A stretch of 64,000 nucleotides of DNA from positions 186,001 through 250,000 of the forward strand of contig RQOL01000370.1 in NCBI GenBank assembly GCA_013076295.1, written 5' to 3'. Shown here piece by piece: positions 1 to 12,046 of the stretch. Position 1 is the first letter of the stretch. Every line of letters begins with the position of its first letter. The position numbers were made by a program, and so were the translations under genes. The notes under the pieces are model-generated. The model saw only the letters and a list, made by a program, of their open reading frames with translations, made no database searches and was not told where the DNA came from. This DNA comes from Sanderia malayensis. Lineage: Eukaryota > Cnidaria > Scyphozoa > Semaeostomeae > Pelagiidae.

Positions 1-640
1 AAAAAGTATATTTCAATTAGTCAGTTATAAATGTTTATAAAGTCAATTCACGTGTAAAGTGTGGGAAAGAATGTTAAAATTACGGAAAACAATTAAAAAA
101 GGGGTAATTAAATCAGTCAGGATTAACTGTTTTAACGTGGATTCATGTGTAATTTGTGAGAATGAATGTTAAAATCACGGAAAACAAGTAAAAATGGTGT
201 ATTTCAATCAGTCAGTTTTTCCTGTATTTACCTTAATTCATGTGTAAATTGTGGAAATGAATGATAATATCACGGGAAGAAGTAAAAAGGGTGAATTTCA
301 ATCAGTCAATTTTAGCTGTATTAACGTGGATTCATGTGTAAATTGTGGGAATGAACGTCAATATTGCGGAAAAAAAGTAAAAAGAGTGTATTTCAATCAG
401 TCAGTTATCCCTGTATTTACGTTAATTCATGTGTAAATTGTGGGAATGAAGGTTAATATCACGGAAAAAAGTGAAAAGGGTGAATTTCAATCAGTCAATT
501 TTACCTGTATTAACGTGGATTCATGTGTAAATTGTGTGAATGAATGTTAATATCACGGAAAACAAGTAAAAAAGTTGTATTTCAATCAGTCAGTTTTACA
601 TGATTATAAGGTCAATACATGTGTAAATAGTGGGAATTAA
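1..640 (+). repeat. Duplicated satellite block A, copy 1
   Basis: This stretch starts in the linker with an unusual AAAAAGTATATTTCAATTAG variant and continues through six to seven monomers, including one with ATGAATGATAATATCACGGG. The same order of variants recurs at about 2186 (offset 2185) and about 16054, and a shortened, altered form starts near 7068. The offset is fixed by equivalent positions 251 and 2436. The left edge is cut by the window start, so the true extent of the block is unknown. Confidence 0.85.
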
Positions 641-2185
641 TGTTAAAATGATGGAAAACAAGTAAGAAAAGTGTAATTCAATCAGTCAGGACTAGCTGTA
701 TTAAGGCGGATTCATGCGTAAATTGTGGGAATGAATGCTAATATCACGGAAAACAAGTAAAATTGGTGCATTTCAATCAGTCAGGTTTCCCTGTATTGAC
801 ATGAATTAAAGTGTAAATATTGGGAATGAATGTTAATATCACGGAAAACAAGTAAAAAAGGTGTAATTCAATCAGTCAGGATTAGCTGTATTAACGTGGA
901 TTCATGTGTAATTTGTGGGAATGAAAGTCAAAATCACGGAAAAAAGTAAAAAAGGTGTGTTTCAATTAGTCAGCTTTAAATGTTTATAAAGACAATTCAT
1001 ATGTAAATTGTGGGAAAGAATGTTAAAATCACGGAAAACAAGAGAAATAGGGGTTATTCAATCAGTCAGGATTAAGTGTTTTAACGTAGATTTATGTGTA
1101 AATTGTGGGAATGAATGTTAATATCTCGGGAAACAAGTAACAAGGTGTATTTCAATCAGTGAGTTTTACATGTTTATAAAGTCAATTCATGTATAAATTG
1201 TGGGAATTAATTTTAATATTACGGAAAACAAGTCGAATTGGTGAATTTCAATCAGTCAGTTTTCCCTGTGTTTACGTTAATTCATGTGTAAATTGTGGGA
1301 ATGAATGTTAATATCACTGGAAAAAGTAAAAAGGGTGAATTTCAATCAGTCAGTTTTACCTGTACATGAAGTCAATTCATGTGTAAATTGTGGGATTGAA
1401 TGTTAACATCACGGAAGAGAAGGAAAAAGGGTGTATTTCAATCAGTCAATTTTTGCTGTAATAACGTGGATTTAAGTCTAAATTGTGGGAATGAACGTCA
1501 ATATCACGGAAGAAAAGTAAAAAGGGTGTATTTCAATCAGTCAATTTTACCTGTATTAACGTAGAATCATGTGTAAATTGTGGGAATGAATGTTAATATC
1601 ACGGAACAAAAGTAAAAAGGGTGTATTTCAATCGTCAACTCAAGCTGTATTACTGGGGATTTCTGCGTAATTTGTGGGAATGAATGTTAATATCACGGAA
1701 AACAAGTAACAATGGTGTATTTCAATCAGTCGGTTTTCTCTGTACTAACGTGCATTCATGAGTAAATTGTAGGAATGAATGTTAATATCACGGGAAAGAG
1801 TAAAAAGGGTGAATTTCAATCAGTCAATTTTAGCTATATTAACGTGGATTCATGTGTAAAATGTGGGAATGAATGTAAATATCCTGGAAAACAAGTAAAA
1901 AAAGTTGTATTTCAATCACTCAGTTTTACCTGTATTTTAAGTCAATTTATGTGTAAATTGAGGGAATTAATGTTAATATCACGGAAAACAAGTAAAAATG
2001 GTGTTATTCAATCAGTCAGTTTGCCCAGAATTTTCGTCAAATGATGTGTAAATTGTGGGAATGAATGTTAATATCACGGAAAACAAGTAAAAAAGGTGTA
2101 TTTCAATCAGTCAGTTTTACCTGTATTAACGTGGATTCATGTGTAAATTGTGGGAATGAATGTTAATATCACGGAAAAAAAGTAT

Positions 2186-2820
2186 AAAAAGTATATTTCA
2201 ATTAGTCAGTTTTAAATGTTTATAAAGTCAATTCACCTGTAAAGTGTGGGAAAGAATGTTAAAATTACGGAAAACAATTAAAAAAGGGGTAATTCAATCA
2301 GTCAGGATTAACTGTTTTAACATGGATTCATGTGTAATTTGTGAGAATGAATGTTAAAATCACGGAAAACAAGTAAAAATGGTGTATTTCAATCAGTCAG
2401 TTTTTCCTGTATTTACCTTAATTCAGGTGTAAATTGTGGAAATGAATGATAATATCACGGGAAGAAGTAAAAAGGGTGAATTTCAATCAGTCAATTTTAG
2501 CTGTATTAACGTGGATTCATGTGTAAATTGTGGGAATGAACGTCAATATTGCGGAAAAAAAGTAAAAAGAGTGTATTTCAATCAGTCAGTTATCCCTGTA
2601 TTTACGTTAATTCATGTGTAAATTGTGGGAATGAAGGTTAATATCACGGAAAAAAGTGAAAAGGGTGAATTTCAATCAGTCAATTTTACCTGTATTAACG
2701 TGGATTCATGTGTAAATTGTGGGAATGAATGTTAATATCACGGAAAACAAGTAAAAAAGTTGTATTTCAATCAGTCAGTTTTACATGTTTATAAGGTCAA
2801 TTCATGTGTAAATTGCGGGA
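2186..2820 (+). repeat. Duplicated satellite block A, copy 2
   Basis: Second copy of the variant string that opens the window. It aligns at offset 2185 with only scattered differences; for example, the window start has TCAGTTATAAATG where this copy has TCAGTTTTAAATG. After about 2800 it departs from copy 1: here the next monomer has GCGGGAAAGAATG, while copy 1 continues with a TAGTGGGAATTAATG monomer. A third close copy lies at 16054-16690. Confidence 0.85.
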
Positions 2821-3130
2821 AAGAATGTTAAAATCACGGAAAACAGGAGAAAAAGGGGTTATTCAATCAGTCAGGATTAAGTGTTTTAACGTAGATTCAT
2901 GTGTAAATTGTGGGAATGAATGTTAATATCACGGGAAACAAGTAACAAGGTGTATTTCAATCAGTGAGTTTTACATGTTTATAAAGTCAATTCATGTATA
3001 AATTGTGGGAATGAATGTTAATATCACTGGAAAAAGTGAAAAGGGTGAATTTCAATCAGTCAGTTTTACCTGTACATGAAGTCAATTCATGTGTAAATTG
3101 TGGGATTGAATGTTAATATCACGGAACAAA

Positions 3131-5096
3131 AGTAAAAAGGGTGTATTTCAATCGTCAACTTAAGCTGTATTACTGGGGATTTCTGCGTAATTTGTGGGAA
3201 TGAATGTTAATATCACGGAAAACAAGTAAAAATGGTGTATTTCAATCAGTCGGTTTTCTCTGTACTAACGTGCATTCATGAGTAAATTGTAGGAATGAAT
3301 GTTAATATCACGGGAAAGAGTAAAAAGGGTGAATTTCAGTCAGTCAATTTTAGCTGTATTAACGTGGATTCATGTGTAAAATGTGGGAATGAATGTAAAT
3401 ATCCTGGAAAACAAGTAAAAAAAGTTGTATTTCAATCACTAAGTTTTGCCTGTATTTTAAGTCAATTTATGTGTAAATTGAGGGAATTAATGTTAATATC
3501 ACGGAAAACAAGTAAAAATGGTGTTATTCAATCAGTCAGTTTGCCCAGAATTTTCGTCAAATGATGTGTAAATTGTGGGAATGAATGTTAATATCACGGA
3601 AAACAAGTAAAAAAGGTGTATTTCAATCAGTCAGTTTTACCTGTATTAACGTGGATTCATGTGTAAATTGTGGGAATGAATGTTAATATCACGGAAAAAA
3701 GTGAAAAGGGTGAATTTCAATAAGTCCATTTTACCTGTATTAACGTGGATTTATGTGTAAATTGTGGGAATGAATGTTAATATCACGGAAAACAAGAAAA
3801 AAAGGTGTATTTCAATCAGTCAGTTTTACATGTTAATAAAGTCAATTCATGTGTAAATTGTGGGAATGAAAGTTAATATCACGGAAAACAATTGAAAAAG
3901 GTGAATTTCAATCAGTCAATTTTACCTGTATCAACGTAGAATCAAGTGTAAATTGTGGGAATGAATGTAAATATCACGAAACAAAAGCAAACAAGGTGTA
4001 ATTCAATCACTCAGGACTAGCTGTATTAACGTGGATTCATGTGTAAACAAGTAAAAATCGTATATTTCACTCAGTCAGTTTTACATGTATATAAAATCAA
4101 TTCATGTGTAAATTGTGGGATTGAATGTTAACATCACGGAAGAAAAGGAAAATGGGTGTATTTCAATCAGTTAATTTTTGCTGTATTAACGTGGATTTAA
4201 GTCTAAATTGTGGGAATGAACGTCAATATCACGGAAAACAAGTAAAAATGGTGTTATTCAATCTGTCAGTTTGCCCAGTATTTTCATCAATTCACGTGTA
4301 AATTGTGGGAATGAATGTTAATATCACGGAAAAAAGTGAAAAGGGTGAATTTCAATCAGTCAATTTTACCTGCATTAACGTAGATTCATGCGTAAATTGT
4401 GGGAATGAATGTTAATATCACAGAACAAAAGTAAAAAGGGTGTATTTCAATCAGTCAATTTTAGCTGTATTAACGTGGATTTATGTCTAAATTGTGGGAA
4501 TGAACGTCAATATCACGGTAAAAAAGTAAAAAAGGTGTATTTCAATTAGTCAGTTTTAAATGTTTATAAAGTCAATTTATGTGTAAATTGTGGGAATTAA
4601 TTTTAATATCACGGAAAACAAGTAAAAATGGTGTTATTCAATCAGTCAGTTTGCCCAGTATTTTCGTCAATTCATGTGTAAATTGTGGGAATTAATTTTA
4701 ATATTACGGAAAACAAGTAAAAATGGAGTCTTTCAATCGGTCAGTATTCCCTGTATTTACGTTAATTCATGTGTAAATTGTGCGAATGAATGTTATTATA
4801 ACGGAAAACAAGTAAAAATCGTATATTTCACTCAGTCAGTTTTACATGTACATAAAATCAATTCATGTGTAAATTGTGGGATTGAATGTTATCATCACGG
4901 AAGAAAAGGAAAAAGGGTGTATTTCAATCAGTCAATTTTTGCTGTATTAACGTGGATTTAGGTCTAAATTGTGGGAATGAACGTCAATATCACGGAAAAA
5001 AGTAAAAAAGGTGTATTTCGATCAGTCAGTTTTACCTGTATATAAAGTCAATTCATGTGTAAATTGTGGGAATGAATGTTAATATCACGGAAAAGA
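3131..5096 (+). repeat. 1966-bp higher-order repeat, copy 1
   Basis: First of two adjacent, nearly identical 1966-bp units, about 20-21 monomers long. It opens with a monomer lacking three bases of the usual CAATCAGTCAA (here CAATCGTCAA) followed by TTACTGGGGATTTCTGCG, a distinctive flavour. The unit boundary lies in the linker word AAGTAAAA, shared by both junctions, as expected from unequal crossing over between linkers. I could spot only about five base differences from copy 2, among them CACTAAG versus CACTCAG near 3438/5404 and GGAGTCTTTC versus GGTGTATTTC near 4725/6691. Confidence 0.9.
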
Positions 5097-7062
5097 AGTA
5101 AAAAGGGTGTATTTCAATCGTCAACTTAAGCTGTATTACTGGGGATTTCTGCGTAATTTGTGGGAATGAATGTTAATATCACGGAAAACAAGTAAAAATG
5201 GTGTATTTCAATCAGTCGGTTTTCTCTGTACTAACGTGCATTCATGAGTAAATTGTAGGAATGAATGTTAATATCACGGGAAAGAGTAAAAAGGGTGAAT
5301 TTCAGTCAGTCAATTTTAGCTGTATTAACGTGGATTCATGTGTAAAATGTGGGAATGAATGTAAATATCCTGGAAAACAAGTAAAAAAAGTTGTATTTCA
5401 ATCACTCAGTTTTGCCTGTATTTTAAGTCAATTTATGTGTAAATTGAGGGAATTAATGTTAATATCACGGAAAACAAGTAAAAATGGTGTTATTCAATCA
5501 GTCAGTTTGCCCAGAATTTTCGTCAAATGATGTGTAAATTGTGGGAATGAATGTTAATATCACGGAAAACAAGTAAAAAAGGTGTATTTCAATCAGTCAG
5601 TTTTACCTGTATTAACGTGGATTCATGTGTAAATTGTGGGAATGAATGTTAATATCACGGAAAAAAGTGAAAAGGGTGAATTTCAATAAGTCCATTTTAC
5701 CTGTATTAACGTGGATTTATGTGTAAATTGTGGGAATGAATGTTAATATCACGGAAAACAAGAAAAAAAGGTGTATTTCAATCAGTCAGTTTTACATGTT
5801 AATAAAGTCAATTCATGTGTAAATTGTGGGAATGAAAGTTAATATCACGGAAAACAATTGAAAAAGGTGAATTTCAATCAGTCAATTTTACCTGTATCAA
5901 CGTAGAATCAAGTGTAAATTGTGGGAATGAATGTAAATATCACGAAACAAAAGTAAACAAGGTGTAATTCAATCACTCAGGACTAGCTGTATTAACGTGG
6001 ATTCATGTGTAAACAAGTAAAAATCGTATATTTCACTCAGTCAGTTTTACATGTATATAAAATCAATTCATGTGTAAATTGTGGGATTGAATGTTAACAT
6101 CACGGAAGAAAAGGAAAATGGGTGTATTTCAATCAGTTAATTTTTGCTGTATTAACGTGGATTTAAGTCTAAATTGTGGGAATGAACGTCAATATCACGG
6201 AAAACAAGTAAAAATGGTGTTATTCAATCTGTCAGTTTGCCCAGTATTTTCATCAATTCACGTGTAAATTGTGGGAATGAATGTTAATATCACGGAAAAA
6301 AGTGAAAAGGGTGAATTTCAATCAGTCAATTTTACCTGCATTAACGTAGATTCATGCGTAAATTGTGGGAATGAATGTTAATATCACAGAACAAAAGTAA
6401 AAAGGGTGTATTTCAATCAGTCAATTTTAGCTGTATTAACGTGGATTTATGTCTAAATTGTGGGAATGAACGTCAATATCACGGTAAAAAAGTAAAAAAG
6501 GTGTATTTCAATTAGTCAGTTTTAAATGTTTATAAAGTCAATTTATGTGTAAATTGTGGGAATTAATTTTAATATCACGGAAAACAAGTAAAAATGGTGT
6601 TATTCAATCAGTCAGTTTGCCCAGTATTTTCGTCAATTCATGTGTAAATTGTGGGAATTAATTTTAATATTACGGAAAACAAGTAAAAATGGTGTATTTC
6701 AATCGGTCAGTATTCCCTGTATTTACGTTAATTCATGTGTAAATTGTGCGAATGAATGTTATTATAACGGAAAACAAGTAAAAATCGTATATTTCACTCA
6801 GTCAGTTTTACAGGTACATAAAATCAATTCATGTGTAAATTGTGGGATTGAATGTTATCATCACGGAAGAAAAGGAAAAAGGGTGTATTTCAATCAGTCA
6901 ATTTTTGCTGTATTAACGTGGATTTAGGTCTAAATTGTGGGAATGAACGTCAATATCACGGAAAAAAGTAAAAAAGGTGTATTTCGATCAGTCAGTTTTA
7001 CCTGTATATAAAGTCAATTCATGTGTAAATTGTGGGAATGAATGTTAATATCACGGAAAAGA
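5097..7062 (+). repeat. 1966-bp higher-order repeat, copy 2
   Basis: Direct tandem continuation of the unit that begins at 3131. Equivalent landmarks (3295 and 5261; 4674 and 6640) are exactly 1966 bp apart, so there are no net indels between the copies. After about 7070 the sequence changes to the AAGTATATTTCAATT flavour seen at the window start, so a third copy is absent. The very low divergence suggests a recent duplication. Confidence 0.9.
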
Positions 7063-8339
7063 AGTAAAAAAAGTATATTTCAATTTGTCAGTTTTAAATG
7101 TTTATAAAGTCAATTCACGTGTAAAGTGTGGAAAGAATGTTAAAATTACGGAAAACAATTAAAAAAGGGGTAATTCAATCAGTCAGGATTAACTGTTTTA
7201 ACGTGGATTCATGTGTAATTTGTGAGAATGAATGTTAAAATCACGGAAAACAAGTAAAAATGGTGTATTTCAATCAGTCAGTTTTTCCTGTATTTACCTT
7301 AATTCATGTGTAAATTGTGGAAATGAATGATAATATCACGGGAAAAAGTAAAAAGGGTGAATTTCAATAAGTCCGTTTTAGCTGTATTAACGTGGATTCA
7401 TGTGTAAATTGTGGGAATGAACGTCAATATTGCGGAAAAAAAGTAAAAAGAGTGTATTTCAATCAGTCAGTTTTCCCTGTATTAACATGAATTAATATGT
7501 AAATATTGGCACTGAATGTTAATATCACGGAAAACAAGTAAAAAAGGTGTAATTCAATCAGTCAGGATTAGCTGTATTAACGTGGATTCATGTGTAATTT
7601 GTGGCAATGAAAGTCAAAATCACGGAAAAAAGTAAAAAAGGTGTGTTTCAATTAGTCAGCTTTAAATGTTTATAAAGACAATTCATGTGCAAATTGTGGG
7701 AAAGAATGTTAAAATCACGGAAAACAGGAAAAAAAGGGGTTATTCAATCAGTCAGGATTAAGTGTTTTAACGTAGATTCATGTGTAAATTGTGGGAATGA
7801 ATGTTAATATCACGGGAAACAAGTAACAAGGTGTATTTCAATCAGTGAGTTTTACATGTTTATAAAGTCAATTCATGTATAAATTGTGGGAATGAATGTT
7901 AATATCACTGGAAAAAGTAAAAAGGGTGAATTTCAATCAGTCAGTTTTACCTGTACATGAAGTCAATTCATGTGTAAATTGTGGAATTGAATGTTAACAT
8001 CACGGAAGAGAAGGAAAAATGATGTTATTCAATCAGTCAGTTTGCCCAGTATTTTCATCAATTCATGTGTAAATTGTGGGAATGAATGTTAATATCACGG
8101 AAAACAAGTAAAAATAGTGTATTTCAATCAGTCAGTTTTACATGTTTATAAAGTCAATTCATGGGTAAATTGTGGGAATTAATGATAATATCAAGGAAAA
8201 CAAGTAAAAATTGTGTATTTCAATCAGTCAATTTTCCTCGTATTTACGTTCTTTCATGTGTAAAATGTGAGAATGAATGTAAATATCCCGGAAAACAGGT
8301 AAAAAAATGTGTATTTCAATTAGTCAGCTTTACCTGTAT

Positions 8340-9160
8340 ATATAGTCAATTCATGTGTAAATTGTGGGAAGAAATGTTAAAATCACTGAAGACAAATAAA
8401 AAAAGTGTAATTCAATCACTCAGGACTAGCTGTATTTAGGTGGATTCATGTTTAAATTGTGGGAATGAATGTTAATATCACGGGAAACAAGTAAAAAAGG
8501 TGTATTTCAATCAGTCAGTTTTATATGTTTATAATGTCAATTCATGTGTAAATTGTGGGAATTAATTTTAATATCACGGAAAACAAGTAAAAATGGTGTA
8601 TTTCAATCGGTCAGTATTCCCTGTATTTACGTTAATTCATGTGTAAATTGTGGCAATGAATGTTAATATAACGGAAAAAAGTGAACAAGGTGTAATTCAA
8701 TCAGTCAGGACAAGCTGTATCAACGTGGATTCATGTGTAATTTGTGGGAATGAATGTTATCATAACGGAAAACAAGTAAAAATCGTATATTTCACTCAGT
8801 CAGTTTTACATGTATATAGAATCAATTCATGTGTAAATTGTGGGAATGAATGTTAACATCACGTAGGAGAAGGAAAAAGGGTGTATTTCAATCGGTCAAT
8901 TTTTGCTGTATTAACGTGGATTTAAGTCTAAATTGTGGGAATGAACGTCAATATCACGGAAAAAAGTAAAAAAGGTGTATTTCAATTAGTCAGTTTTAAA
9001 TGTTCATAAGGTCAATTCATATGTAAATTGTGGGAATTAATGTTAATATCACGGAAAACAAGTAAAAATGGTGTAATTCAATCAGTCAGTTTTCCCTGTA
9101 TTTACGTTAATTCATGTGTAAAATGTGGGAATGAATGTAAATATCCCGGAAAACAGGTAA
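8340..9160 (+). repeat. Satellite block paralogous to the retrotransposon insertion locus (empty site)
   Basis: This block matches both flanks of the retrotransposon at 11237-12040. Left-flank positions align at offset 2758 (GTGGGAAGAAATG at 8364 versus 11122). Right-flank positions align at offset 3568 (8656 versus 12224). The two offsets differ by 810 bp, which equals the 804-bp insertion plus a 6-bp target duplication. At 8473-8478 the target word TAATAT occurs once, uninterrupted. It is therefore a pre-insertion paralogue. Confidence 0.88.
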
Positions 9161-11230
9161 AAAATGTGTATTTCAATTAGTCAGTTTTACCTGTATATAT
9201 AGTCAATTCATGTGTAAATTGTGGGAAGAAATGATAAAATCACTGAAAAAAAGTAAAAAAAGTGTAATTCAATCAGTCAGGACTAGCTGTATTAACGTGG
9301 ATTCATGTGTAAATTGTGGGAATAAATGTTAAATATCACAGAAAACAAGAAAAAAAGGTGTCTTTCAATCAGTCAGTTTTACATGTTTATAAACTCAATT
9401 CATGTGCAAATTGTGGGAATGAATGTTAATATCACGGGAACCAAGTAAAAAAGGTGTATTTAAATCAGTCAGTTTTACATGTTTATAAAGTCAATTCATG
9501 TGTAAATTGTGGGCTAGAATGTTAACATCACGGAAGAAAAGGAAAAAGGGTGTATTTCAATCAGTCAATTTTTGCTGTATTAACGTGGATTTAAGTCTAA
9601 ATTGTGGGAATGAACGTCAATATCACGGAGAAAAGTAAAAAAGGTGTATTTCAACTAGTCAGTTTTAAATGTTTATAAGGTCAATTCATGTGTAAATTGT
9701 GGGAATTAATGTTAATATCACGCAAAACAAGTAAAAATGGTGTAATTCAATCAGTCAGTTTTCCCTGTATTTACGTTAATTCATGTGTAAATTGTGGGAA
9801 AGAATGTTAATATCACAGAACAAAAGTAAAAAGGGTGTATTTCAATCAGTCAATTTTAGCTGTATTTACGTGGATTTATGTCTAAATTGTGGGAAGTATT
9901 GTTAATATCACGGAAAACAAGTAAAAATGGTGTTATTCAATCAGTCAGTTTGCCCAGTATTTTCGTCAAATCATGTGTAAATTTTGGGAATGAATGTTAA
10001 TATCACGGAAAAAAGTGAAAAGGGTGAATTTCAATTAGTCAATTTTCCCTGTATTACCGTAGATTCATGTGTAAATTGTTGGAATGAATGTTAATATCAC
10101 GGAAAACAAGTAAAAAAGGTGTATTTCAATCAGTCAGTTTTACCTGTATTAACGTGGATTCGTGTGTAAATTGTGGGAATGAACGTCAATATTGCGGAAA
10201 AAAAGTAAAAAGAGTGTATTTCAATCAGTCAGTTATCCCTGTATTTACGTTAATTCATGTGTAAATTGCGGGAATGAAGGTTAATATCACGGAAACAAGT
10301 GAAAAGGGTGAATTTCTATCAGTCAATTTTACCTGAATTAACGTGGATTCATGTGTAAATTGTGGGAATGAATGTTAATATCACGGAAAACAAGTAAAAA
10401 AGTTGTATTTCAATCAGTCAGTTTTACATGTTCATAAGGTCAATTCATGTGTAAATTGTGGGAATTAATGTTAAAATGACGAAAACAAGTAAAAAAAGTG
10501 TAATTCAATCAGTCAGGACTAGCTGTATTAAGGCGGATTCATGCGTACATCGTGGGAATGAATGTTAATATCACGGAAAAAAAGTAACAAGGGTGTATTT
10601 CAATAAGTCAATTTTAGCTGTATTAACGGGTATTTCTGCGTAAATTGTGGGAATGAATGCTAATATCACGGAAAACAAGTAAAAATGGTGCATTTCAATC
10701 AGTCAGTTTTGCGTGTATTAACATGAATTAATGTGTAAATATTGGGACTGAATGTTAATATCACGGAAAACAAGTAAAAAAGGTGTAATTCAATCACTCA
10801 GGATTAGCTGTATTAACGTGGATTCATGTGTAATTTGTGGGAATGAAAGTCAAAATCACGGAAAAAAGTAAAAAAGGTGTGTTTCAATTAGTCAGCTTTA
10901 AATGTTTATAAAGACAATTCATGTGTAAATTGTGGGAAAGAATGTTAAAATCACGGAAAACAGGAAAAAAAGGGGTTATTCAATCAGTCAGGATTAAGTG
11001 TTTTAACGTGGATTCATGTGTAAATTGTGGGAATGAATGTTAATATCACGGAAAACAAGTAACAAGGTGTATTTCAATCAGTCAGTTTTACATGTTTATA
11101 AAGTCAATTCATGTATAGATTGTGGGAAGAAATGTTAAATTCACTGAAGACAAGTAAAAAAAGTGTAATTCAATCACTCAGGACTAGCTGTATTTAGGTG
11201 GATTCATGTTTAAATTGTGTGAATGAATGT

Positions 11231-11236
11231 TAATAT
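11231..11236. repeat. Target site duplication, left copy (TAATAT)
   Basis: The satellite word TAATAT, normally followed by CACGG, is here followed directly by the GTAT microsatellite of the inserted element. The same six bases recur at 12041-12046 at the other edge of the element, and the satellite resumes there in perfect phase. The empty paralogue at 8473 has only one copy. A length of 6 bp is short but plausible for a non-LTR element. Confidence 0.8.
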
Positions 11237-11260
11237 GTATGTATGTATGTATGTATGTAT
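11237..11260. repeat. (GTAT)6 microsatellite, 3' tail of the retrotransposon
   Basis: Six perfect GTAT units on the plus strand (ATAC on the element's sense strand) sit exactly between the satellite word TAATAT and the start of unique element sequence. Their position at the 3' end of a minus-strand element identifies them as its terminal tail, not as an independent microsatellite. Later slippage may have changed the copy number. Confidence 0.85.
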
Positions 11261-11436
11261 TCAATATTTATAGTGAATAACAGAGTTAAGCTAAGCTTGT
11301 TTACAATCTGGTTCACTGAAAAGAAAAAGGTGAAAGATATATATAAATAAGTAAATAAAGATAGTAAATAAATAAATAAAAATATGTAGATATATTAGTT
11401 TGAGTTTATTTATCAATAAAAATTAGTAAAGTCCAG
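11261..11436 (-). other. 3' untranslated region of the retrotransposon
   Basis: Non-coding 176-bp stretch between the reverse transcriptase stop codon and the tail. It is AT-rich, with a low-complexity run of AAATA-type repeats at about 11340-11392 on the plus strand. No satellite words are present. I see no further open frame or obvious hairpin; in autonomous relatives this region would be recognised by the reverse transcriptase. Confidence 0.7.
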
Positions 11437-12040
11437 CTAAACTGTCCATTTATATTGAGTGTAATTTACACTCTTGATAATACCCATAAAGTAGTTGAAA
11501 CTGTGTTTTTTAAATTTTTCAACTGAAGACGCTTGCCTTATTTCAGTTGGCAAAGAGTTCCATAATTTGCTTCCATAGAATTGAAAGGTTTTTGTGTATT
11601 TACTGCCATTTCCTCTTGCAATGAATAAGTTATTTTTCCCAGAATGCCGAGTGTTGTAGGTATGAATTGTTTTTGACTCCTTAAAAAGATCTATCATATA
11701 TGATGGTGCCGTTTTATTCATGATGTTAAACATTAAGCAACTTGTAAGATATTCAATTCGTTGATGAACAGGCAACCATTTAAGTTCAATGAATAACGGC
11801 TTGCTAGGAGTTAGTCTGTTGTAACCATAGATCAACCGTGCACAATACTTTTGCAATTTAAGAAGTTTGTCCAGCTGAGCAGCAGAGAGATTATGAAGAA
11901 GAGGTGCACAATAGTCAAGGTGACATAATACATGAGAGTTTGCTATTGTAATTAGGTTTTCTTTTGGTAGGTAGGATTTCAATCGCTTTATTATTTGTAT
12001 TCCATAACTCATTTTTCTGCAGATTTCTTTCACGTGAAGG
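11437..12040 (-). pseudogene. Reverse transcriptase C-terminal fragment of a non-LTR retrotransposon
   Basis: About 200 codons remain open to a TAG stop at 11439-11437. The frame is open right to the truncation edge at 12040; the GTG at 12033-12031 is an internal codon, not a genuine start. Recognisable features of CR1/L2/Jockey-type ORF2 C-termini, in order, are: an EICRKMSYGIQ segment near the beginning, SHVLCHLDYCAPLL around residues 33-46, LDKLLKLQKYCARLIYG around 54-70, LKWLPVHQRIEYL around 83-95, APSYMIDLF around 108-116, YNTRHS around 125-130, and FYGSKLWNSLPTEIRQ around 152-167. These follow the palm domain; the YxDD catalytic motif lies upstream and is absent. No internal stop or frameshift is visible in what is left, so the insertion may be fairly young. 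The fragment has no catalytic function by itself. Confidence 0.88.
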
Positions 12041-12046
12041 TAATAT
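12041..12046. repeat. Target site duplication, right copy (TAATAT)
   Basis: Second copy of the six-base target word. It is followed by CACGGGAAACAAG, continuing the satellite exactly where it was interrupted at 11236. The bases just before it (CACGTGAAGG) belong to the truncated element. Confidence 0.8.

Larger units (their letters stand above)
1..11236 (+). repeat. 95-bp satellite array, left arm
   Basis: Uninterrupted head-to-tail monomers of about 95 bp; for example, the TCACGG words at 2074 and 2169 are exactly 95 bp apart. Every unit carries TTTCAATCAGTCAG, a variable middle, a GTGTAAATTGTGGGAATGAA-like block, TTAATATCACGG and an A-rich linker. Units of 94 and 96 bp also occur, from small indels mainly in the linker. 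All monomers read in the same direction. No gene is visible: short open frames at 251, 1775, 2436, 3295, 4674, 5261, 6640, 8161 and 8650 are made only of satellite sequence. The arm is internally duplicated: 1-640 matches 2186-2820, about 1590-2165 matches 3110-3685, and 3131-5096 matches 5097-7062. It contains nothing else that I can recognise. Confidence 0.97.
11237..12040 (-). mobile_element. 5'-truncated non-LTR retrotransposon (CR1/L2/Jockey-like) inserted in the satellite
   Basis: An 804-bp non-satellite segment. Read on the minus strand it has the 3' terminal structure of a non-LTR retrotransposon: an open frame for the C-terminal end of a reverse transcriptase polyprotein (12040 down to 11437), a TAG stop at 11439-11437, an AT-rich 3' untranslated region of about 176 bp (11436-11261), and a terminal microsatellite (ATAC)6 at 11260-11237 instead of a poly(A) tail. 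CR1/L2/Rex1-like clades commonly end in short tandem repeats. TAATAT flanks both sides. The element is dead on arrival: the endonuclease and the catalytic reverse transcriptase core are missing, consistent with incomplete target-primed reverse transcription. The clade is assigned from protein appearance only. Confidence 0.9.

Noticed and set aside
2000..2400. E-box (CACGTG) sites as regulatory elements
   Set aside because: CACGTG appears in some monomers as a variant of TTCATGTG. Given no gene nearby, it carries no evidence of regulation.
11237..11260. The GTAT run as an independent microsatellite in the satellite
   Set aside because: It starts exactly at the insertion boundary and is absent from the empty paralogue at 8473, so it belongs to the retrotransposon tail.
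11437..12033. A complete gene starting at 12033
   Set aside because: The codon at 12033-12031 is GTG, not ATG, and the frame stays open upstream to the truncation at 12040. The protein is the tail of a larger retrotransposon polyprotein.
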